Positions 42,182 to 51,450 of a stretch of 64,000 bases of DNA are shown here, piece after piece. Source of the DNA: Pseudofrankia sp. DC12. Its GTDB lineage: Bacteria > Actinomycetota > Actinomycetes > Frankiales > Frankiaceae. The stretch covers positions 2,194,640 to 2,258,639 of the forward strand of contig NZ_KQ031391.1 in assembly GCF_000966285.1 (NCBI RefSeq), in the 5' to 3' direction. Under the pieces are notes generated by a model, which saw only the letters and a list, made by a program, of their open reading frames with translations, searched no databases and was not told where the DNA came from. Positions within the stretch are counted from its first letter, which is position 1; the number at the start of each line of letters is the position of its first letter. Both the position numbers and the translations under genes were made by a program.

Positions 42182-44410
42182 TCAGGACTGCTGTTCGGCC
42201 AAGGTCACCTGGGTGGTCGCGGTATGGCCGGCTCGGACGTAGCTGACGAGCAACCGGTCGCCGACGTGGTGCAGGCGGGCCGTCTCCAGCAGCTGGTCCG
42301 CGGTCGCGACCGCCTTGCCGTCGATCTTCGTCACCACGTCGCCCACCCGCAGGCCGGCCGACGCGGCCGGCCCGCCCTGGTCGAGATCACGGATCAGCGC
42401 GCCCGGCACCCGGCCGCTGCTGGCCGCGGCCGCCGCCGTGACGGTGTCGGCCGACACGCCGAGGTACGGGTGGGTCGCGTGCCCGGTCTGGATGATCTCC
42501 TGAGCGATCGAGCGGGCGTAGTCGATCGGGATCGCGAAGCCCACACCGATGCTGCCGGTCTGGCCGTCCTGACCGCCGGGAGCGCCCGGAACCGCCCCGA
42601 TCGCGGTGTTGATGCCGACCACCTGGCCGAGCGCGTCCAGCAACGGCCCGCCAGAGCTACCCGGGTTGATCGCCGCGTCGGTCTGGATCGCGCCGGAGAG
42701 CACCGTCGTGGCCCCACCCGCGACCGGCTCCGTCGGGCTGCGGTCCAGCGCGCTGACGATGCCGGTGGTGACCGTGCCGGAAAGGCCGAGTGGCGCGCCA
42801 ATCGCGATCACCGGGTCACCGACCCGCAGCGGCCCCGACTGCCCCAGCGTCGCGGCCGGCAACGAGCCGCCATCGTCGATCTTGATGACGGCCAGGTCGG
42901 TCTTCGAGTCCTCACCGACGAGGTGCGCCGGAAGCTGGGTCACGTCCTGGTAGCGGCTGACGACGATCTTGCCGTCCCCGGCCGCGGCCGCGATGACGTG
43001 CGCGTTGGTGAGGATGTAGCCGTCCGCCCGGATGATCACTCCGGCGCCGGTGCTGCCGTCGTGACCCTGCACCTGGACGGTGACCACGGACGGCAGCGCC
43101 TTCGCCGCCGCATCGGCCACCGACCCGGCACCGGTGACGGGCACCGTCGCGCTGACGACCAGGCCGCCGGCGCCGGAACCGGAGTCCCTGGGCGCGAGCC
43201 AGGTGGCGAAACCACTACCGACCAGGCCGCCCAGCACCCCGGCGGTGACGGCGACCGCGGCGAGCGCCCGGCCACTGAACCGCCGGCGGCGCCCGTCGCT
43301 CACGACCGCGAGCGGTGTGTCCTCCCGATCAGCTGGCTCGGTGCGCTCGACCCGTGGCTGCGCCGGCCGGGCCGCGGCGGCTGGTTCCGACGCCGGCCGT
43401 CGGTGCTGGTGGGAGTGCGGCTGGGCACGCTCGGTGGGCGGCGCGACCGGTGGTCGAGGTGGCTGCGCCCGCGCCGCTGGCTGGTCGCGACCAGCCGAGC
43501 CTCCGCCCGCCACGGCCGGCGTCCACGGCGTCGCCTCCCCCGGCTGAGGCCGGATCGGTTGCGCCCGCGACCTGGAGGTGGCGGCACCGGGCTCCGGGCT
43601 CTTCGGCGGGGCGGGCTTCGCCGAAGGCTGCTGGTGACCGTCGGTCACCTGGCCGGTCGTGTCCCGGGCGGCCGGCTCGGCCTTCGCGTCAGCGGGCGGG
43701 GCGGCCTGCGTCGTCGAGCCCGACTGCCCAGCCTGCCCGGCCGGACTGGCGGGGTCAGCCGAGCCGGAACGTGCCGCGGACGCGTCGCCGTCCGGCGGGT
43801 CCGGCTCGGCGCGGGCCGGCGGCTCTGCGGGCGTCTGGCGATACCAGGTGGGTCGCTGCGGCGGGCGTGGCCGAGCCGACGGCTCGTCGATCGACGGCTG
43901 GTCCGGTGTGGTCGGGCCCGCGGCGGCCGCCTCGGCCGGCTCATCCCGATGGGCGGGGCGCTCCGCCGCCGGCGTGGCCCGCGCGGTCGAAGCGGGCGCG
44001 GCGGGTTCGGCCGAGGCCGGCACGGCAGCCGCCTCCAACCGGCGCGGGCGGGCCGGTGCGGCAGGCTTGGGCGTCCCGGGTTTGGGCGTCCCCGGTTTGG
44101 CGGCCCCGGGCGGGTTCGCGGTCTTGGGAGTCTCGGCCTTGGGGGCCTGCTTCGCGCTGAGGCCGAGCGGGTCAGCCGGGTCGAGCCCAGGCTCGCCGGA
44201 CGCCGCCGCACCAGCCGCGGCCGAGCTGGCCGTCGAGGTGACGGCTGGCGTCCGCGGCCAGGGGCGGGCACCGGAGCCAAGGGAATCGGGCCGGCCAGCC
44301 AGGTCGGCCGCCCGTACCGCGCCCGCAAGCGTCTGGGCACGTTGCGCGGCGACCCGGCCCAGCGCGCTCGTCGCGGCGGCGTCAAGGCCCAGAGGCTCGC
44401 CGTCGGTCAC
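42182..44410 (-). CDS. HtrA/DegP-like membrane-anchored serine protease with PDZ domain
   Basis: 742 aa. About 1-375: disordered, Pro/Ala/Glu-rich cytoplasmic part containing KPGTPKPGTPKP repeats. About 385-410: one transmembrane helix (ALAAVAVTAGVLGGLVGSGF). Then a trypsin-like domain with triad His (TNAHV), Asp (KTDLAVIKI) and Ser (NPGSSGGPL). C-terminal PDZ (YLGVSADTV, LRVGDVVTKIDGKAV). Probably degrades misfolded periplasmic proteins under SigE control. GTG 44410 chosen: GGAGGG lies 9 nt upstream; GTG 44431 is poorer. The N-terminal extension is far longer than in E. coli DegP, which has none. Confidence 0.92.
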   Translation of the reverse strand: MTDGEPLGLDAAATSALGRVAAQRAQTLAGAVRAADLAGRPDSLGSGARPWPRTPAVTSTASSAAAGAAASGEPGLDPADPLGLSAKQAPKAETPKTANPPGAAKPGTPKPGTPKPAAPARPRRLEAAAVPASAEPAAPASTARATPAAERPAHRDEPAEAAAAGPTTPDQPSIDEPSARPRPPQRPTWYRQTPAEPPARAEPDPPDGDASAARSGSADPASPAGQAGQSGSTTQAAPPADAKAEPAARDTTGQVTDGHQQPSAKPAPPKSPEPGAATSRSRAQPIRPQPGEATPWTPAVAGGGSAGRDQPAARAQPPRPPVAPPTERAQPHSHQHRRPASEPAAAARPAQPRVERTEPADREDTPLAVVSDGRRRRFSGRALAAVAVTAGVLGGLVGSGFATWLAPRDSGSGAGGLVVSATVPVTGAGSVADAAAKALPSVVTVQVQGHDGSTGAGVIIRADGYILTNAHVIAAAAGDGKIVVSRYQDVTQLPAHLVGEDSKTDLAVIKIDDGGSLPAATLGQSGPLRVGDPVIAIGAPLGLSGTVTTGIVSALDRSPTEPVAGGATTVLSGAIQTDAAINPGSSGGPLLDALGQVVGINTAIGAVPGAPGGQDGQTGSIGVGFAIPIDYARSIAQEIIQTGHATHPYLGVSADTVTAAAAASSGRVPGALIRDLDQGGPAASAGLRVGDVVTKIDGKAVATADQLLETARLHHVGDRLLVSYVRAGHTATTQVTLAEQQS

Positions 44411-44635
44411 GCCCACGCGCCCTCCGATCACGCCCGCGCCGCTCGGAGAACTCCCGGTTCCCTAGGCCGGCCCGCCCAGGACAGCGTGTGCGAAATACAC
44501 GGTAAGGCCTGTTCGTGAACTCCCCCACAGCACCCGGACAGCCGACCCACACCGGGAGGCCGATTCGTCCGGCGTAGGGCACACCTTGACAAGGCGCGCC
44601 CCTACCGTCATCTGCCGGCAGCTCCCGGCGGGACG

Positions 44636-45313
44636 TCAGGGTCGCTGCGCATAGGAGACAGGCGCGATCTGCGGCGTCGGCCGACCGCCGTTGGCCACCG
44701 GTAGCTGGCTGGCTGGGGCGGACGGTCGGACGGTCGGCGAGCTGCCGCCGGCCACGCTCGCGTGGTCCGACGCGGCCGCCCCGGTGACGGTGAGCACCAT
44801 CAACGCCGCCGAGCTGATCAGCGTCCGGCGGACCCGGGATCGCCGGGCCGGCCGGACCAGGCCGCCAGCGAGCAGCGGCACCCGCCCAGGCCGCGCGATC
44901 CCCCCGGCCGGGGCCGCCCGGTCGGCCCGCCCCGGCGGACCGACCAGCACCAGCCGCTGACGAGCCGGCGGCCCGAACGCGACCGCGCGTGCCGCGCCCA
45001 CCATCGGCATCCGAGGTTGCGTGAGCACGGCGGCACGCCGGCCGGCGACCACCCCGAGATCGTCGGGAGCGCGACCCTCGGCCGGGCCCGCATCGGTCAG
45101 GCCGACCCCGAGCCCACGCAGCCGGTCGGCCAGCTGGTCCGGCAGGGCCGGTTCCCACAGCCCGGCCAGCCGCTGCTTCATCCGGCGGTACTCGGCCACC
45201 TGCCGTCGGCAGCTCGAGCAGTGGGCCAGGTGGGCCAGCGCCCGGTCCCGGTCGTCGTGCCGCAGCTGGCCGTCCACGAGCGGGCAGAGCCGCCCGCCAA
45301 GATGTCCCGTCAC
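44636..45313 (-). CDS. rseA: Anti-sigma factor RseA-type (ZAS zinc finger)
   Basis: A 225-aa anti-SigE factor. The zinc anti-sigma motif H28-x3-C32-x2-C35 ([11 protein letters not shown]) is intact. A middle hydrophobic segment ([20 protein letters not shown]) could be a membrane anchor, followed by a Ser/Pro/Val-rich tail. The GTG start overlaps the sigE stop as GTGA, so sigma and anti-sigma are translationally coupled. It should hold SigE inactive until envelope or redox stress. Confidence 0.9.
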   Translation of the reverse strand: MTGHLGGRLCPLVDGQLRHDDRDRALAHLAHCSSCRRQVAEYRRMKQRLAGLWEPALPDQLADRLRGLGVGLTDAGPAEGRAPDDLGVVAGRRAAVLTQPRMPMVGAARAVAFGPPARQRLVLVGPPGRADRAAPAGGIARPGRVPLLAGGLVRPARRSRVRRTLISSAALMVLTVTGAAASDHASVAGGSSPTVRPSAPASQLPVANGGRPTPQIAPVSYAQRP

Positions 45314-46080
45314 GCCCGGCTCTCCGCGCCGACCTCGACGCTGGGGCTGGCCGCCGCGCGGCGCCTACGGCCGCGGGGGCGCGATTCCCCTTCCCGACTG
45401 GTGGGCACCGGGGACGGCTCAGGGCTCGGCTCGGCCGCGGCCACCAGCGCGACCGCGTCCGGCAGCTGGTCCGGTACGGCCGCGATGACCTGCTCGTCGA
45501 CGGTCCGGAAGTCGCGTGGGGCGCGGTCCGCCAGCGCCGCCCGCAGCATCGCCCGGCCACGGGAGATCCGGCTGCGCACGGTGCCGAGCTTCACGCCCAA
45601 CGTCTGCGCGATCTCCTCGTAGGACAGCTGCTCGATGTCGCACAGCACGACGGCGGCCCGGAAGTCAGGCGGCAGTGCGGCCAGCGCCGCCTCGATGTCC
45701 GCGTCGAGGTGTGCCTCGACGTAGACGGCCTCCGGGCTCGCCTCGCGGCCGGCCAGCCGCTCGGTGTCCTCCGGGAGGGCGTCGAACCGGATCTTCTGCT
45801 GGCGGCGCATCCGGTCCAGGAACAGGTTCGTGGTGATCCGGTGCAGCCAGCCCTCGAAGGTGCCGGGGGTGTAGTCGGCGAGCGAGCGGAAGACCCGGAC
45901 GAAGACGTCCTGGGTGAGGTCCTCGGCATCGTGCGCGTTGCCGGTGAGCCGGTAGGCCAGCCGGTAGACCCGGTTGCCGTGCTCGCGCACGACGTCATCC
46001 CACGACGGCGGCACCCAGGCCGCTGCCTCCTGCGCCGGCTGCGCCGCCTGGACGGACGATGGTGCGTCCTGTCCAGTCAC
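45310..46080 (-). CDS. sigE: ECF sigma factor SigE
   Basis: 256 aa. Region 2 ([20 protein letters not shown] through VFVRVFRSL) and region 4 ([20 protein letters not shown]) of a group-4 sigma factor are complete. A C-terminal tail of about 60 residues is basic and disordered. GTG 46080 with GAGAGG 5 nt upstream replaces a longer frame with no support. It directs RNA polymerase to envelope-stress promoters. With overlapping rseA and downstream htrA and tatB it reproduces the mycobacterial sigE-rseA-htrA-tatB order. Divergent from the O-methyltransferase. Confidence 0.93.
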   Translation of the reverse strand: MTGQDAPSSVQAAQPAQEAAAWVPPSWDDVVREHGNRVYRLAYRLTGNAHDAEDLTQDVFVRVFRSLADYTPGTFEGWLHRITTNLFLDRMRRQQKIRFDALPEDTERLAGREASPEAVYVEAHLDADIEAALAALPPDFRAAVVLCDIEQLSYEEIAQTLGVKLGTVRSRISRGRAMLRAALADRAPRDFRTVDEQVIAAVPDQLPDAVALVAAAEPSPEPSPVPTSREGESRPRGRRRRAAASPSVEVGAESRA

Positions 46081-46282
46081 GGTGGCCTCTCGATCAGTCC
46101 GGGACGATGACCGTACTCGACGGGCCGGCCACGGCGCGGCAATCCCCGCTGCGGACACGAGTTCTTCTCCCCTCGTCCAGCTAGAACGACGCGTTGGCGG
46201 AGCTCGGCCTAACTCGACACGACATCTGATGACGGGAGCAACGCACCTTCGTACGACGCCGTTCCCGTAGGCTTCGCCTGTC

Positions 46283-46945
46283 ATGCCGGACACCGACATC
46301 GGCGCGCAAGATCGAGCCGCCGCCTTCGCCGAGGGCTTCCTGTTGGAAGACCCGATTCTTCGCGCTGCCCGCGCCCGCGCCGAGGAGGTCGGGATTCTCC
46401 CGATCAGCCCCGGAGCCGGAGCGGTGCTGCGTTTCCTGGCCGCGTCCGTGGGCGCGCGTGCCGTCGTCGAGATCGGTACCGGGACCGGAGTCTCGGGCAC
46501 CTGGCTGCTGCGAGGCATGCGGCCGGACGGCACACTGACCACGATCGACGTCGAGGCCGAGCATCTTCGGCTGGCCCGGCGCACGTACGCGGACGCCGGA
46601 ATGGCGCCCAACCGGAGCCGGCTGATCACCGGCCGCGGCCTGGATGTGCTGCCCCGCCTCACCGACGGGGCCTATGACCTGGTGTTCTGTGACGCCGACC
46701 GGCGCGAGGGCACCGAGTACCTCATCCAGGCGCTGCGCCTGCTGCGCCCGGGCGGGGTCGTGGCGTTCGCCGGCATCCTGATCGACGGCCTGGCCGCCGA
46801 CCCTGCGGTGCGCAACCCGGAGATCATGGCCATCCGCGAGCTGGCGACCGCCGTGCGCGACGATGCCCGCCTGACGCCGATGCTGCTGAACTCCGGCGAC
46901 GGGCTGCTGGTCGCCGCCGTCGCGAAGTCCTATCCGGTCGGATAG
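46283..46945 (+). CDS. Class I O-methyltransferase (Rv1220c-like)
   Basis: A 220-aa SAM-dependent methyltransferase of the catechol/caffeoyl-CoA type. SAM loop [18 protein letters not shown], acidic [14 protein letters not shown], and metal/substrate Asp in [16 protein letters not shown] are present. No signal peptide. Divergent from sigE, as in mycobacteria. Substrate unknown. Confidence 0.88.
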   Translation: MPDTDIGAQDRAAAFAEGFLLEDPILRAARARAEEVGILPISPGAGAVLRFLAASVGARAVVEIGTGTGVSGTWLLRGMRPDGTLTTIDVEAEHLRLARRTYADAGMAPNRSRLITGRGLDVLPRLTDGAYDLVFCDADRREGTEYLIQALRLLRPGGVVAFAGILIDGLAADPAVRNPEIMAIRELATAVRDDARLTPMLLNSGDGLLVAAVAKSYPVG

Positions 46946-47225
46946 CTTGCCCGGGCGGGCCCACGGCGGCGCGGTCATGAGTTCACCTCACCCCCGGTGC
47001 CTTATGGTCACCTGAAGTACGGGTAAGGCTGTCGGATTTCCGACATACGATCCGAATGGCCCGTTCGCGCAGGCGGCGACCCGGCCGCCCGGTGCCCTGG
47101 CGCGGCTGGCGCGGCGCGGCCCGCGGGGTGGAACCGAAGCAAGTCGCCCAGCCGAGAAGACACCTCTCGTTACCCGGCCGGCCGGCGCGTCACGAGACAG
47201 TACGGGCAATTCCAAGGGGACGATC

Positions 47226-47840
47226 ATGTCTGGCAGCCGGCGGCCGGCGCTCGACCGGGGCAGCGCAAACGCCTCGATGGCGGCATTCCTCGTAGCCGTC
47301 GCCGTCATTGCCTGCCTGGCCGGCTACGCCGTTCGCAAGGCCACGCTGCACAACGGCGGCTCGGGCACGCCAGCGCCCACGGCCGCCGCCACCGCGACCC
47401 CGCCAGCCGCCACTGCCCCCAGCGCGTTGACCGGCCTCACAGCGGAAGCCGTCGCGATCAAGCTGGCCGGCGCCGGCCTGCCGCTGAGGACCGTCGCGGT
47501 GTACACCGCCGACAGCGACCCGAACCAGCTGTTGGGCAAGCCCGGCGGCTACACCAGCAAAATCGAGTTCACCGATGCGCGGACCGGCGTCAACCCGGCC
47601 GGGGTCACCAGCCAGGACCCAGTCGAGATCGGCGGCAGCATTGAGGTCTTCGCCACTGCCGCCGGCGCCGGCGGCCGCCTCCAGCAGCTGCGGCAGATCA
47701 CCGCGGCCGGCGGGCAGCTGACCCAGGAGTTCGACTTCCAGCGGGACGCCGTGGTCCTGCGGATCTCCCGATATCTGGCGCAGGCGCAGGCGCAGGCCTA
47801 CAGCACGGCGCTCACCGCCCTGGCCACGCCGGCCGGCTGA
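47226..47840 (+). CDS. Single-pass membrane or secreted protein, unknown function
   Basis: 204 aa. One hydrophobic helix near the N terminus (MAAFLVAVAVIACLAGYAVR, about 18-37) then a Thr/Ala/Pro-rich stretch and a soluble domain containing VYTADSDPNQLLGKPGGY. The family is unknown to me. AAGGGGA lies 4-10 nt before the ATG. The helix suits a membrane anchor with the C-terminal part outside. Convergent with the next gene. Confidence 0.7.
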   Translation: MSGSRRPALDRGSANASMAAFLVAVAVIACLAGYAVRKATLHNGGSGTPAPTAAATATPPAATAPSALTGLTAEAVAIKLAGAGLPLRTVAVYTADSDPNQLLGKPGGYTSKIEFTDARTGVNPAGVTSQDPVEIGGSIEVFATAAGAGGRLQQLRQITAAGGQLTQEFDFQRDAVVLRISRYLAQAQAQAYSTALTALATPAG

Positions 47841-47861
47841 CCGCTCCCCCGTGCCGGGCGG

Positions 47862-48317
47862 CTAGTCACGGCCATGCCGCGGCCGGTGGAAGATCCCGTC
47901 ACGCTCGGGCCGCAGCCGCGGCGGCTGGTAGTCCTGCTCTCCGGGCACCGACGCGGGCGCCGGTAGCGCCAGCGCGGCGACGTGCCGGCGGGCCCACCGC
48001 AGGCTGTCGTGGTCAGTGATGACCTGCCGCCAGCCCGCCAGCGCCTCCTCCACCGCCGGTAGGTCCGCGACGGCCAGAATCTCGACCCGTAGCTCGTCGA
48101 CCGCCGCCTGGTGGAGGTTGTAGTGGTCGAAGATGGGTGCCAGCAGCCCGCCGCCGGGATGGGGCTCCCGGACCGCGTACAACTCCCGGGTCCGCGCCAC
48201 CCAGCTCAGCCGGAAGGTCGACGCCGCATCGGTGTGGTCGGTCCAGCCGGCACCGAAGGAGACCTCCTCCGACTCCTGACGCTGTGGGTCCGCCGCGTAG
48301 AAGTCACGGATGTTCAC
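47862..48317 (-). CDS. Conserved hypothetical protein, 151 aa
   Basis: Starts MNIRDFYAADPQRQESEEVS and carries ELYAVREPHPGGG and VEILAVADLPAVEEALAGWR. It is rich in Trp, Tyr and acidic residues and looks globular and cytoplasmic. No cysteines or membrane segment. I recognise no family. It sits 69 bp downstream of, and in the same direction as, the aminopeptidase gene. Confidence 0.7.
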   Translation of the reverse strand: MNIRDFYAADPQRQESEEVSFGAGWTDHTDAASTFRLSWVARTRELYAVREPHPGGGLLAPIFDHYNLHQAAVDELRVEILAVADLPAVEEALAGWRQVITDHDSLRWARRHVAALALPAPASVPGEQDYQPPRLRPERDGIFHRPRHGRD

Positions 48318-48386
48318 GAACCAGACGTTCCCACCCGGCCCGCGGCCGAACCAGGCCCGGCCGGTGGAACGTCCGCCGCCCAGCCG

Positions 48387-50234
48387 TCAGGAACCGAGGG
48401 TGCCCTCGGCGTCGGCGGTCAGCCAGCGCAGCAGGGTGCGGACACCCCAGCCGGTGCCGCCGCGGGTGATCTCGGCGTCGTCGGCGTCGGACCGAGCGGT
48501 CCCGGCGATGTCCAGATGGGCCCACGGCAGGCCGGCGGTGAACTCACGCAGGAAGAGGGCGGCCGAGATCGACCCGCCGCCGACGTTGAGTGCCGTGCCC
48601 ATGTTCGCCAGGTCGGCGACGGTTGAATCGAGCGCCGGCCGGTACTCCTCGACCAGCGGCAGCCGCCAGACCCGCTCGCCGGCCAGCTCCGCCGCGGCCG
48701 TCAGCTGACCAGCGAGCGTGTCGTCGCTCGCGAACAGCCCGGCCGTCCGCCGGCCGAGCGCGATCGAGACCGCGCCGGTCAGGGTCGCGAGGTCGACGAG
48801 CACCTCGGCGCCGAGCGCTCCCGCGGCGTAGGCCAGCCCGTCGGCGAGCACCAGCCGGCCCTCGGCGTCGGTGTTGAGCACCTCGACGGTCGTCCCACCC
48901 CAGCAGCTGATGACGTCGCCCGGGCGCAGGGCGGCACCGCCGATCATGTTCTCGGCGATGCAGAGCAGGCCGGTGACCTTGCCGGGGGCGCCCAGCTCGG
49001 GCAGCGCGGCCATGGTCGCGAGCACCGCCGCGGCACCGGACATGTCGGTCTTCATGCTGGTCATCGACCCGGGCGGCTTGAGCGAGAGGCCGCCGGAGTC
49101 GAAGGTGATCCCCTTGCCGACGAGCACGCGGTGCCGGGCGGCCGGGCCGTCCTCGGCCGGTGGGCCCTGGTAGCGCAGCTCGACCAGGCAGGGCGGCCGG
49201 GAGGAGCCGGCACCGACATGCGTCAGCCCACCGAACCCGCCGGCGGCCAGCTCCTTCGCGTCCAGCAAAGCGGCGTCGAGCCCGGCGGCGCGGGCCGCCG
49301 CCATCGCCCGCCCCGCGAGCCACTCCGGGGACTTGACCAGGCTGGGAGTGTTGATCAGGTCCCGGGCCGTCAGCACGGCGCGGGCGACCACCGACGCGCG
49401 GCGGACTGCCTCGGTGGAATCGGCCAGCTCGGTCGGCGTCAGCGCGCGCGAGGTCCAGACGACGATCTCGTCCAGGCCTGGTCCGCCCGCCGCGGCCGGA
49501 GCGCTCTCGTCCGCCGCGGGCGCGAGCTCGTCGGTCGCCCCGTCGGTCTCGCCGACGCCTTCGACCTCCCGTCCGGCCCCGGTCAGGTCGGTCGCGCCAG
49601 CCGAGAGGTCACCCGTCTCGACATCCGCCGCGCCGCGCTCGGCCCCGGCCGCCTGGTCACCCTCGGTGTCCAGTTCGTCCGCCGCTATGGGCTCGCCTGG
49701 GCCCTTGGGCTGCTTGTACGAGGCAAGCGCGACGCCCTCGGTGAGCGCGGCGAGCTGGCCCGGCTCGGGGTCGGCGACCAGCGCGACCTTGTCGCCGCCG
49801 CCCGCCCTGCGGGCGAGTGCCGCCCCGGCGGTCCGCCACTCCCCGACGCTGCCGCCGCCCGCGCCCACCAGCAGCAGCTTCGTCGGCGCCTCGGCTCTGG
49901 CCAGCGGGACCACCAGCACCGAGCCGGCACCACCACCGACCTTGTGCGCGGTCAGCAGCGCGTCGAGATCAAGGCCGAGATCGGCGCAGGCTCCGGCCGC
50001 CGCGGGGCTGACGAGACCCACGGCGCTGACGGCCGGGGAGTCACCCTGGTCACCCGTCGGCCCGTCGGCGGGCGCACCGGTGCTCGCGCCGACTTTGTCG
50101 GCCGTGTCGCCCTGGGCAGACGACAGGACGACCACTGCGAGCACGGACGATTCCGGCGCGGTCGGCCCGCCGGGCCGTAGGGTGACCACCGGGACCCGCC
50201 CACGCTCGGACTCACTACGGATGGAGATAGCCAC
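48387..50234 (-). CDS. pepA: Leucyl aminopeptidase (M17, PepA)
   Basis: 615 aa. C-terminal M17 catalytic domain complete: VLVGKGITFDSGGLSLKP, KTDMSGAAAVL, and NTDAEGRLVLADGLAY (metal ligands and catalytic region). A two-metal, hexameric aminopeptidase that trims N-terminal residues from peptides. The N-terminal domain is interrupted by an acidic, Gly/Ala/Asp/Glu-rich insertion of roughly 70 residues (about 180-250), which explains why it is about 100 residues longer than usual. GTG start; the ribosome site GGGAAGG is very close. Confidence 0.92.
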   Translation of the reverse strand: MAISIRSESERGRVPVVTLRPGGPTAPESSVLAVVVLSSAQGDTADKVGASTGAPADGPTGDQGDSPAVSAVGLVSPAAAGACADLGLDLDALLTAHKVGGGAGSVLVVPLARAEAPTKLLLVGAGGGSVGEWRTAGAALARRAGGGDKVALVADPEPGQLAALTEGVALASYKQPKGPGEPIAADELDTEGDQAAGAERGAADVETGDLSAGATDLTGAGREVEGVGETDGATDELAPAADESAPAAAGGPGLDEIVVWTSRALTPTELADSTEAVRRASVVARAVLTARDLINTPSLVKSPEWLAGRAMAAARAAGLDAALLDAKELAAGGFGGLTHVGAGSSRPPCLVELRYQGPPAEDGPAARHRVLVGKGITFDSGGLSLKPPGSMTSMKTDMSGAAAVLATMAALPELGAPGKVTGLLCIAENMIGGAALRPGDVISCWGGTTVEVLNTDAEGRLVLADGLAYAAGALGAEVLVDLATLTGAVSIALGRRTAGLFASDDTLAGQLTAAAELAGERVWRLPLVEEYRPALDSTVADLANMGTALNVGGGSISAALFLREFTAGLPWAHLDIAGTARSDADDAEITRGGTGWGVRTLLRWLTADAEGTLGS

Positions 50235-50439
50235 ACCTTCCCAGACCCAGAGCGAGCCAGCGGGCGACCGAGGAGCACGACGGCGTGCTCACTCGCACGG
50301 GCAGCCATGACACCGGCGGCATCAACACCAAAGCGCCCAGGCCGAGGCTCACTCGACGCCGGGCGTCCTGGGCTTTCCCCGGGGGCACGTGGCGGGCACC
50401 CGGCCAGCCGCCCACCGGCGGCGACCGGGCCGACCCGCG

Positions 50440-50607
50440 CTAGCCGACCGCGGTCTTGAGGGCGTCGCCCAGCGCGCTCGCCTCATCGGCGGTGAGCTCG
50501 ACGACGAGCCGGCCGCCGCCCTCGAGCGGGACGCGCATCACGATCCCCCGCCCTTCCTTGGTGACCTCGAGCGGACCGTCACCCGTCCGCGGCTTCATGG
50601 CCGCCAT
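50440..50607 (-). CDS. DUF3117 family protein, 55 aa
   Basis: A short, strongly conserved actinobacterial protein (Rv1211 type) beginning MAAMKPRTGDGPLEVTKEGR and ending [19 protein letters not shown] is 4-11 nt before ATG 50607. No cysteines or membrane segment. Function unknown. Near folP2 and a DivIVA-domain gene, as in mycobacteria. Confidence 0.92.
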   Translation of the reverse strand: MAAMKPRTGDGPLEVTKEGRGIVMRVPLEGGGRLVVELTADEASALGDALKTAVG

Positions 50608-50732
50608 CGGTGCACCTCTTCCTGCCGTCGGACCTACGTCTGCCGACGATTATCCCGTAGTCAGGGCAGCAAACCGAAACACGGCCCTCCGCAGAACCAC
50701 AACGGTCGGCGGCCGATGTTGTCGGGCCCTAG

Positions 50733-50764
50733 AGCGCCCGACATGTCGGGCGCTGGGCGCCCTC
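50733..50764. repeat. 22-bp perfect palindrome plus GGGCGC-TGG-GCGCCC hairpin
   Basis: AGCGCCCGACATGTCGGGCGCT (50733-50754) is a perfect palindrome; its right half also pairs with GCGCCC (50757-50762). The segment TCGGGCGCTGGGCGCCCTCC matches the repeat at 17662-17679 with one difference. It lies between the DivIVA-type gene and DUF3117, in the 3' flank of the former. Confidence 0.8.
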
Positions 50765-50860
50765 CCCACGCTCACCGCACCACGGAGCAGAAATCGGCGG
50801 CTCGAGCCCGGCAGCGGCCGTGTTCACGGCCCGATCCGCCTGGCCGGGCCGGGAACGGGG

Positions 50861-51256
50861 CTATCCGTCGATGCCGGGCCACGGTGACTGGCCGTCGGCG
50901 GGCGTGCCGGGTGACGCGCCTTCGGGGCCCCCGGCCGGCCTCTGCGCGGCGTCGGCGTGGGCAAAGGTGGCGAGACGGACCAGCTCGTCGTCGCGGCGGG
51001 CCAACTCCTCGTCCCGCCAGGCAAGCTCGCCGGCCAACCGGGCGAGCACCGCGTCCACCTCGGCCATCCGATAGCCGCGGAAGGCGAGGTTGAGCCGGAT
51101 ACCGCCGACCTCCCGCGCGCTGACCGGGCCGTCGCCGGGCAGACCGGTTGGCGCCGCGTCGGGCGAGGCCGGGGCCATCCGGTCGAACCAGCCGACAGCC
51201 AGTGCCGCGACGACGAACACGAGCGCGGCAACGACGAGGATCTCGATAGCGAGCAC
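50861..51256 (-). CDS. DivIVA-domain membrane protein
   Basis: 131 aa. One N-terminal transmembrane helix (EILVVAALVFVVAALAVGWF, about 4-23) then a short DivIVA motif FRGYRMAEVDAVLARLAGEL and a coiled-coil-like ARRDDELVRLATFAHADA. It ends in a Pro/Gly tail. Small DivIVA-domain membrane proteins are typical of actinobacteria (Rv1209 position) and probably have a pole- or septum-related role. GTG 51256 chosen for spacing from AGGGA; GTG 51259 is also possible. Divergent from the FolP2-type gene. Confidence 0.83.
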   Translation of the reverse strand: MLAIEILVVAALVFVVAALAVGWFDRMAPASPDAAPTGLPGDGPVSAREVGGIRLNLAFRGYRMAEVDAVLARLAGELAWRDEELARRDDELVRLATFAHADAAQRPAGGPEGASPGTPADGQSPWPGIDG

Positions 51257-51300
51257 CACTCCCTGATCGTACGGTCGAGCCCTGTGTGCCCGGCCCGACG

Positions 51301-51330
51301 GGCACCGGCACCGGCACCGGCACCGGCAGG
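51301..51330. repeat. Short GGCACC hexamer run
   Basis: About four to five GGCACC units in the region between the DivIVA-type gene and the FolP2-type gene. Simple-sequence tract of unknown significance. Confidence 0.6.
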
Positions 51331-51450
51331 ACAACGCGAACCGGGCCCGCGGCCCTCCGAGGCTGGAGCCCCGGTACCGGCCCCCAATCCGAACCCGCCT
51401 CAAGGCCTGGCCACCCGCCCGTGCCGCCGCCGTCTGGCAGGCTCGGGGGC

